From an uncultured Bacteroidota bacterium (lineage in GTDB: Bacteria; Bacteroidota; Bacteroidia; Chitinophagales; Chitinophagaceae): a stretch of DNA of 10,846 bases. Location of the stretch: the NCBI GenBank assembly GCA_946479055.1, contig CAMLEX010000099.1:1-10846 (forward strand), written 5' to 3'. The first letter of the stretch is position 1. Each line of letters opens with the position of its first letter. Position numbers and translations under genes: made by a program. Positions 7,254-10,846 of this stretch are shown piece after piece. The notes beneath the pieces are model-generated. The model saw only the letters and a program-made list of their open reading frames with translations. It did no database searches and was not told the origin of the DNA.

Positions 7254-7628
7254 TTATTTTGCAACTTCTGCAGTAGCTACCGACTGGCGTTTTTCACGGA
7301 TCCTTGCACTCTTACCACTACGTTTACGTTGATAGAACAGCTTGGCACGGCGAACGTTACCGGTTTTGTTCAATATGATGGAATCAACGTTTGGAGAAGC
7401 AAACGGAAAAATCCTTTCAACACCTACGCCATCAGAAATTTTACGTACCGTGAAGGTGGCTGTAAAACCGCTACCTTGTTTTTTGATCACATCGCCTTTA
7501 AAAGACTGGATACGTTCTTTATTACCCTCAATGATCTTGTAGTTTACGGTAATATTATCACCTGCTTTAAAAGCCGGGAATTCTTTCTTATTGCTCAACT
7601 GCTCATGTACAAATGCTATGGCGTTCAT
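7254..7628 (-). CDS. rplS: 50S ribosomal protein L19
   Basis: L19 sits at the 30S-50S interface of the ribosome. From ATG 7628 the protein has 124 residues, close to the family norm. It shows FKAGDNITVNYKIIEGNKERIQ (20-41), FKGDVIKKQG, FTVRKISDGVGVERIFPFASP (59-79) and the basic tail NVRRAKLFYQRKRSGKSARIREKR (91-114), followed by a short extra tail (QSVATAEVAK). An ATG at 7652 would add eight residues, but it lies inside the -7 element of the promoter found here, so its start codon would be upstream of the transcript. MNAIAFVHEQL is also the natural L19 opening. The gene stands alone, bounded by its own promoter and terminator. Confidence 0.97.
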   Translation of the reverse strand: MNAIAFVHEQLSNKKEFPAFKAGDNITVNYKIIEGNKERIQSFKGDVIKKQGSGFTATFTVRKISDGVGVERIFPFASPNVDSIILNKTGNVRRAKLFYQRKRSGKSARIREKRQSVATAEVAK

Positions 7629-7649
7629 GACTCTTATTTTTAAGGAGGG

Positions 7650-7681
7650 CAAAGGTAACGGTCAACAGGAGATTAACCAAA
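7650..7681 (-). promoter_or_regulatory. Bacteroidota sigma-ABfr-type promoter of rplS
   Basis: On the minus strand there is TTTG at 7681-7678, a 20-bp spacer, then TACCTTTG at 7657-7650. Both elements and the spacing fit the Bacteroidota housekeeping consensus TTTG-N19-21-TAnnTTTG exactly. Transcription should start near 7643-7645, about 15-17 bp before the ATG at 7628. Confidence 0.8.
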
Positions 7682-7701
7682 TTTGAGCTAATCTTATTTT
7701 C

Positions 7702-7785
7702 AAGGCACAAGGTACAAGAAAAAAACAAGGTACAAGATCAGGAGCTCTTCCATTCTTGTACCTTGAATCTTGTGTCTTGTGCCTT
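7702..7785. repeat. inverted/direct repeat cluster between rny and rplS
   Basis: CAAGGTACAAGA occurs at 7708-7719 and again at 7726-7737, and its reverse complement TCTTGTACCTTG at 7754-7765. AAGGCACAAG (7702-7711) pairs with CTTGTGCCTT (7776-7785). The centre holds GAGCTC. The nested arms would form a large cruciform or hairpin that begins only 6 bp past the rny stop codon. It may act as a terminator or transcript end protector, or be an intergenic palindromic repeat. Confidence 0.7.
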
Positions 7786-7791
7786 AGTCTT

Positions 7792-9357
7792 TTATCTTGC
7801 TATGTTCACTGCTCTCTTCTCACGGATTACTGTCACTTTTATTTGACCAGGGAAGGTCATTTCAGTTTGGATTTTCTGCGCTATTTCAAAAGAAAGCTTA
7901 TCAGAATCACCATCTGTTACTTTTTCGGCTTCTACAATTACTCTCAATTCACGTCCGGCCTGGATGGCATAAGCTTTTTCTACGCCAGGGTATGTCATAG
8001 CCAGGTTCTCAAGATCTTTGATACGTTGCAGGTATTGCTGCATGATCTCGCGTCTTGCTCCCGGTCTTGCTCCGCTTATCGCATCGCAGGCCTGAACAAT
8101 GGGAGAGATTACATATTGCATTTCCATCTCGTCGTGGTGAGCTCCAATTGCATTTACTACAGCCGGATTTTCACCATATTTCTCAGCTAGTTTAGCTCCC
8201 AGCAATGCGTGGCTCAGTTCACTTTCTTCGTCCGGAACTTTTCCAATATCATGCAAAAGGCCGGCACGTTTAGCCAGCTTTGGATTCAGACCCAACTCGG
8301 CAGCCATTGTAGCGCAAAGATTAGCCGTTTCACGGCTATGCATCAACAGATTTTGGCCATAGGAAGAACGGAAACGCATACGTCCCACCATTCTTACCAA
8401 TTCTTTATGCAGACCATGTATACCCAATTCAATAACAGTTCTTTCTCCAATCTCCATCACCTGATCCTCTATCTGTTTGCGGGTTTTTTCTACTACTTCT
8501 TCAATACGGGCAGGATGGATACGGCCATCGGTCACCAGTCTTTGTAAGCTCAGGCGGGCAATTTCCCGGCGAAGCGGATCGAAGCTGGAAAGAAGGATGG
8601 CTTCCGGGGTATCATCAACGATCAGATCAACACCGGTTGCAGCTTCCAGTGCACGGATGTTACGACCTTCGCGGCCAATGATCTGTCCTTTTATTTCATC
8701 ACTTTCAAGGTTGAAAACAGTAATAGAGTTTTCTATAGCCTGTTCAGCAGCTGTACGTTGTATGGTCTGAATGATGATCTTACGGGCTTCTTTATTAGCT
8801 TTTTGTTTGGCATCATCAATGATCTCCTGTTGCATAGCAAGAGCCTGGGTATGAGCTTCACTTTTCAGGCTTTCTACCAACTGAGTTTTTGCCTCATCAG
8901 CAGAAAGGCCGGCAATTTTTTCCAGTCTACGGATATGTTCCTCCTGGTGTTTTTCCAGCTCACTTCTTTTGATATTGACAAGGTCTATTTGCCGGTTCAG
9001 GTTTTCTTTGATAGCCTCATTTTCCTTCACTTGTTTGTCGAGCGTACTTTCTTTCTGGACTATCGATTGTTCTTTCTGACGAATGCGGTTTTCGCTTTCA
9101 TTGATTTTGCGATTGCGGTCATTTACTTCTTTATCATGTGCCGCTTTTAATTGGATAAACTTTTCTTTTACTTCCAGTTCTTTTTCTTTGCGAATGGTTT
9201 CAGCTCTTAATTCGGCTTCTTTCAGTACACTTTTTGATTGGAGTTCGGCTTCTTCTACTAGTTTTTTTGTGTTTTTGGCAAAAATAAATTTACCCGCTAT
9301 AATGCCCACTACAAGGGCAGCTACACCAATAATTATTGATATGATGTTGGGATCCAT
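7792..9357 (-). CDS. rny: ribonuclease Y
   Basis: RNase Y is a membrane-anchored endoribonuclease that starts mRNA decay. The 521-residue protein has the usual order of parts: an N-terminal membrane helix (about 5-27, [18 protein letters not shown]), a long Lys/Glu-rich coiled coil (about 30-195), a KH RNA-binding domain with [20 protein letters not shown] (224-243), and an HD metal-dependent phosphohydrolase domain containing [11 protein letters not shown] (367-377; HD pair His369-Asp370) and AIGAHHDE (403-410). The C-terminal domain ends [12 protein letters not shown]. Length and order match the family, with no missing part. It is transcribed in the same direction as zapA, 375 bp away, with a candidate structured RNA in the gap. 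An inverted-repeat cluster abuts its stop codon. The ATG at 9357 starts directly before the membrane helix. Confidence 0.97.
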   Translation of the reverse strand: MDPNIISIIIGVAALVVGIIAGKFIFAKNTKKLVEEAELQSKSVLKEAELRAETIRKEKELEVKEKFIQLKAAHDKEVNDRNRKINESENRIRQKEQSIVQKESTLDKQVKENEAIKENLNRQIDLVNIKRSELEKHQEEHIRRLEKIAGLSADEAKTQLVESLKSEAHTQALAMQQEIIDDAKQKANKEARKIIIQTIQRTAAEQAIENSITVFNLESDEIKGQIIGREGRNIRALEAATGVDLIVDDTPEAILLSSFDPLRREIARLSLQRLVTDGRIHPARIEEVVEKTRKQIEDQVMEIGERTVIELGIHGLHKELVRMVGRMRFRSSYGQNLLMHSRETANLCATMAAELGLNPKLAKRAGLLHDIGKVPDEESELSHALLGAKLAEKYGENPAVVNAIGAHHDEMEMQYVISPIVQACDAISGARPGARREIMQQYLQRIKDLENLAMTYPGVEKAYAIQAGRELRVIVEAEKVTDGDSDKLSFEIAQKIQTEMTFPGQIKVTVIREKRAVNIAR

Positions 9358-9548
9358 GAATCTGTTGTTTAATATGTTCCAAAATGAAAATGGTTTAACT
9401 GCCAGTCATTGGCAAGCAAAGAGTTGCTTTAAACAGGCAATAGGCGAAGATACAAAAGGGAAACTAATGGATGAAATCAGGGGTGAGCAGGAGCTAATGA
9501 TTTTCAAAATAATAAAGCCAGGTTGGATAAAGTTGAATACAAATTCAT

Positions 9549-9704
9549 TCAAACTCCTCCTAACGAAGAAAATTTATCCATTGGCATTGATCCAGACCCC
9601 AAGGCTACTCCAAAGCTTTGAAGCAAGCTATGAATTCAGGCTTTGAAATCTTAAATGCCTGCGAAAGAGCAGGGGCCTAGTTGTATTCCGTGAGGAGGAA
9701 TTGA
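9549..9704 (-). ncRNA. ssrS: candidate 6S RNA (rod-like structured RNA between zapA and rny)
   Basis: Hand folding of the minus strand gives one long rod. Plus coordinates: terminal helix 9693-9704 with 9549-9561 (12 bp, one bulge); open centre 9679-9692 and 9562-9593 (14 and 32 nt); helix 9672-9678 with 9594-9600 (AGGCCCC/GGGGTCT); helix 9667-9671 with 9606-9610; helix 9657-9662 with 9623-9628 (GCAGGC/GCTTGC); and a capping hairpin GATTTC/GAATTC. Closing stem, large bubble and apical stem are the layout of 6S RNA, which binds the housekeeping RNA polymerase as a promoter mimic. All four wobble pairs in the helices are G-U on this strand and would be A-C mismatches on the other. A weak -7-like TATTTTAT lies at 9722-9715. 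In E. coli, 6S also adjoins zapA. The rest of the gap (9358-9548, 9705-9732) shows nothing else to me. No primary-sequence match was tested. Confidence 0.55.
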
Positions 9705-9732
9705 TAAGAAGGCTATAAAATAGAAATAGCTA

Positions 9733-10026
9733 CTATCCGGAAACTGAATGACTATCCAACAGTTTTTCTATGGCTGAAAGCTTTTCTGTGAGAGTGTCCT
9801 GTTGAATGTCGGCAGAGCCTGCAACGCGTTGCTCTGTAGCCAGCCAGATCAGCACCATGGCTATATAATCCTGCATGTCTTTACCTGCAAATTGGGTCTT
9901 ATATTCAATGATTTTATCATTGATGATCTTAACGGTACGGCGTACCACTTCTTCGTCTTTGGGGTCAAGTTTGATGCGATAGCTTCGGTCGGCAATGATG
10001 ATGGTAGCTGCAATTAATTGATCCAT
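9733..10026 (-). CDS. zapA: cell division protein ZapA
   Basis: ZapA is a small cytoplasmic protein that cross-links FtsZ filaments in the division ring. The 97-residue product has the two expected parts: a beta-rich N-terminal head (TIIIADRSYRIKLDPKDEEVVRRTVKIINDKI, about 8-39), and a long C-terminal helix for dimer and tetramer formation (QDYIAMVLIWLATEQRVAG, then a coiled coil LTEKLSAIEKLLDS). Length and pattern fit the Bacteroidota ZapA family. The ATG at 10026 gives a normal N-terminus. A coiled-coil gene on the same strand lies upstream, but an opposite-strand gene is wedged between them, so zapA probably needs its own promoter in 10027-10149. No consensus element was found there. The candidate 6S RNA follows 28 bp after the stop. 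Confidence 0.92.
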   Translation of the reverse strand: MDQLIAATIIIADRSYRIKLDPKDEEVVRRTVKIINDKIIEYKTQFAGKDMQDYIAMVLIWLATEQRVAGSADIQQDTLTEKLSAIEKLLDSHSVSG

Positions 10027-10149
10027 AGCTTGCTATTTTAAAAAACTCTTATTAGTTTAGTTTCCTTTTTAAGCGGAAAACTGGCATCCTGTAAAATATT
10101 CAACATTTGTACCCTTTATGAAGGCGCTAAAAAATAAAAACTTAGCACA

Positions 10150-10404
10150 ATGTTCGCCAAAATTAAGTCTTCAAATTTTATTGACGCACTCCAATTTGAA
10201 TTGATCAGCTACAAAGACAGCTTCCTTAAAGGTATTTTAAAAGATGATAAAGGAAGTATCTGTGGCGTACTGGAACGAAAAATTCCAGGTGATCAGAAAC
10301 AAGTCAACTGGACGGGGTTGAATGACCTGCCTTATGGTCAATACACACTTGAGTTATCACATGGTGAAGAAGAAATGAAAATGAGCCTTGTTAAAAGGGT
10401 TTAG
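10150..10404 (+). CDS. small protein of unknown function with sorting-domain-like C-terminus
   Basis: I do not recognise this 84-residue protein. It begins MFAKIKSSNFIDALQFEL without a signal peptide, then has alternating beta-strand-like segments (FLKGILKDDKG, GVLERKIPGDQKQVNWTGL). It ends LPYGQYTLELSHGEEEMKMSLVKRV. The last part follows the rhythm of type IX secretion C-terminal domains and related Ig-like modules (short loop, G-x-Y-x-L-x-L, charged turn, strand ending K-R-V). Lacking a signal peptide, it cannot be an ordinary type IX substrate, so a stand-alone Ig-like fold is a better description. It lies on the plus strand between zapA and the coiled-coil gene, both on the minus strand. 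Its TAG stop directly abuts the other gene's stop, with no room for a terminator. Codon use looks normal. It is probably a real gene, but its function is unknown. Confidence 0.65.
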   Translation: MFAKIKSSNFIDALQFELISYKDSFLKGILKDDKGSICGVLERKIPGDQKQVNWTGLNDLPYGQYTLELSHGEEEMKMSLVKRV

Positions 10405-10692
10405 CTACCTGCTGAGCATCGTAATGCAACGATCGATTTCTTTTATGTAGGTGTTGATGCGTTTTTCAAATTGTTTCTTATCCTCTTCGGTCATCTCACC
10501 GTTACTATATTTCAATATTTCTACCTGCTGTTTAAGAGTTTCCGAGTTCTCCCTGAATTGAGAAGTTTCTTTTTTTAAACCGTCCAGCTCATCTTTCAAT
10601 GATTGATTTTCTTTTTGCAGAGCAATATGCTGTTTCAACAATTGCTGGACCTTGTCCTGTATACGCTTCAGATGTTGTTCTGATTCCGTCAT
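10405..10692 (-). CDS. small coiled-coil protein, ZapB-like
   Basis: This 95-residue protein is almost entirely helical coiled coil: heptad-like Leu/Ile spacing runs from about residue 5 to 62 (KRIQDKVQQLLKQHIALQ, ENQSLKDELDGLKKE, ENSETLKQQVEILK). A short break (SNGEMTEED) and a final helix ending EKRINTYIKEIDRCITMLSR follow. No signal peptide or membrane segment is seen, so it is cytoplasmic. Coiled-coil genes of this size with the IREIDKCI-like ending sit beside zapA in Bacteroidota, and ZapB of proteobacteria is a coiled-coil partner of ZapA. A division-ring role is therefore a reasonable inference from position and shape, not from sequence identity. Upstream, to the window edge, 154 bp hold no gene. 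Confidence 0.8.
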   Translation of the reverse strand: MTESEQHLKRIQDKVQQLLKQHIALQKENQSLKDELDGLKKETSQFRENSETLKQQVEILKYSNGEMTEEDKKQFEKRINTYIKEIDRCITMLSR

Positions 10693-10778
10693 GGCAATAA
10701 TCTTGATAAGTCAATAATGAATACCTGGTTGCTGATTATGAAAATAACATAAGGTACTGAATTAACCATGTATATAAC

Positions 10779-10835
10779 CGGCTCCGCCGCAGGCGAGGAT
10801 TCAAATTAGCATAACATGTCCCGCCAAAGGCATGG
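10779..10835. repeat. degraded GC-rich short hairpins at the right edge
   Basis: Two small inverted repeats sit in otherwise A/T-rich intergenic DNA: CGCC-GCA-GGCG inside CTCCGCCGCAGGCGAGG (about 10782-10798), and GCC-AAA-GGC inside TGTCCCGCCAAAGGCATGG (about 10818-10836). Both resemble fragments of intergenic palindromes, but each arm has decayed on one side. The end of the window prevents judging the full element. Confidence 0.35.
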
Positions 10836-10846
10836 ATTATTTTCTT

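Noticed and set aside
9083..9646. Plus-strand open frame of 187 codons overlapping the rny start.
   Set aside because: It is mostly antisense to the rny coiled-coil region and has Ser/Phe-rich shadow composition.
9376..9717. Patchwork of protein-like plus-strand frames between rny and zapA, for example SIGIDPDPKATPK and KALKQAMNSGFEILNACERAG, suggesting a broken gene.
   Set aside because: At least two frameshifts and internal stops would be needed, I recognise no family, and the paired helices on the minus strand explain the same bases better. A BLASTX search of the interval would settle it.
10126..10146. Small inverted repeat GCTAA/TTAGC just before the unknown gene at 10150.
   Set aside because: Only 5 bp in A-rich DNA with an 11-nt loop; not convincing as a terminator or operator.

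Overview
The window is chromosomal DNA of a Bacteroidota bacterium, most likely a member of the Chitinophagaceae or a close relative. The signs are moderate A+T content, a textbook Bacteroidota promoter (TTTG-N20-TACCTTTG) upstream of rplS, Bacteroidota-type OMP-b-brl and lipocalin-like envelope proteins, a tail resembling a type IX sorting domain on one small protein, and the gene order tatA-gatA-lytic transglycosylase. No phage, plasmid, CRISPR or transposase genes are seen. The family-level placement is inference from gene content.

Left part (1-3531, plus strand): the last 40 codons of purA; a lysine/aspartate-rich low-complexity protein; pabB (aminodeoxychorismate synthase component I, with the diagnostic PIKGT lysine); then two envelope genes in tandem, a glycine-zipper/OmpA lipoprotein and an outer-membrane beta-barrel protein. 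A strong symmetric hairpin (3564-3596) ends this block and serves the converging genes.

Middle part (3624-7628, minus strand): a lipocalin-like lipoprotein, a secreted lytic transglycosylase, gatA, tatA and rplS. Hairpin-plus-T-run terminators separate rplS from the tatA-gatA-transglycosylase group, and that group from the lipoprotein gene. gatA carries a very GC-rich palindromic 27-bp in-frame insertion adding nine residues between the catalytic Lys and Ser.

Right part (7792-10692): rny (RNase Y), a 375-bp gap, zapA, a small unknown gene on the opposite strand, and a ZapB-like coiled-coil gene. The gap before rny contains a 156-nt segment that folds by hand into a long rod with an open centre, the architecture of 6S RNA. 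Every G-U pair in that fold is a G-U only on the minus strand, the same strand as zapA and rny; 6S is also linked to zapA in E. coli. An inverted-repeat cluster lies between rny and rplS, and degraded GC-rich hairpins lie at the right edge.

Most of the genes are housekeeping: purine and folate synthesis, Gln-tRNA/Asn-tRNA amidation, Tat export, ribosome assembly, mRNA decay, division-ring assembly and envelope maintenance. The notable signals are the candidate 6S RNA, the palindromic insertion in gatA, the opposite-strand gene splitting the zapA/coiled-coil pair, and a probable non-canonical start for pabB.
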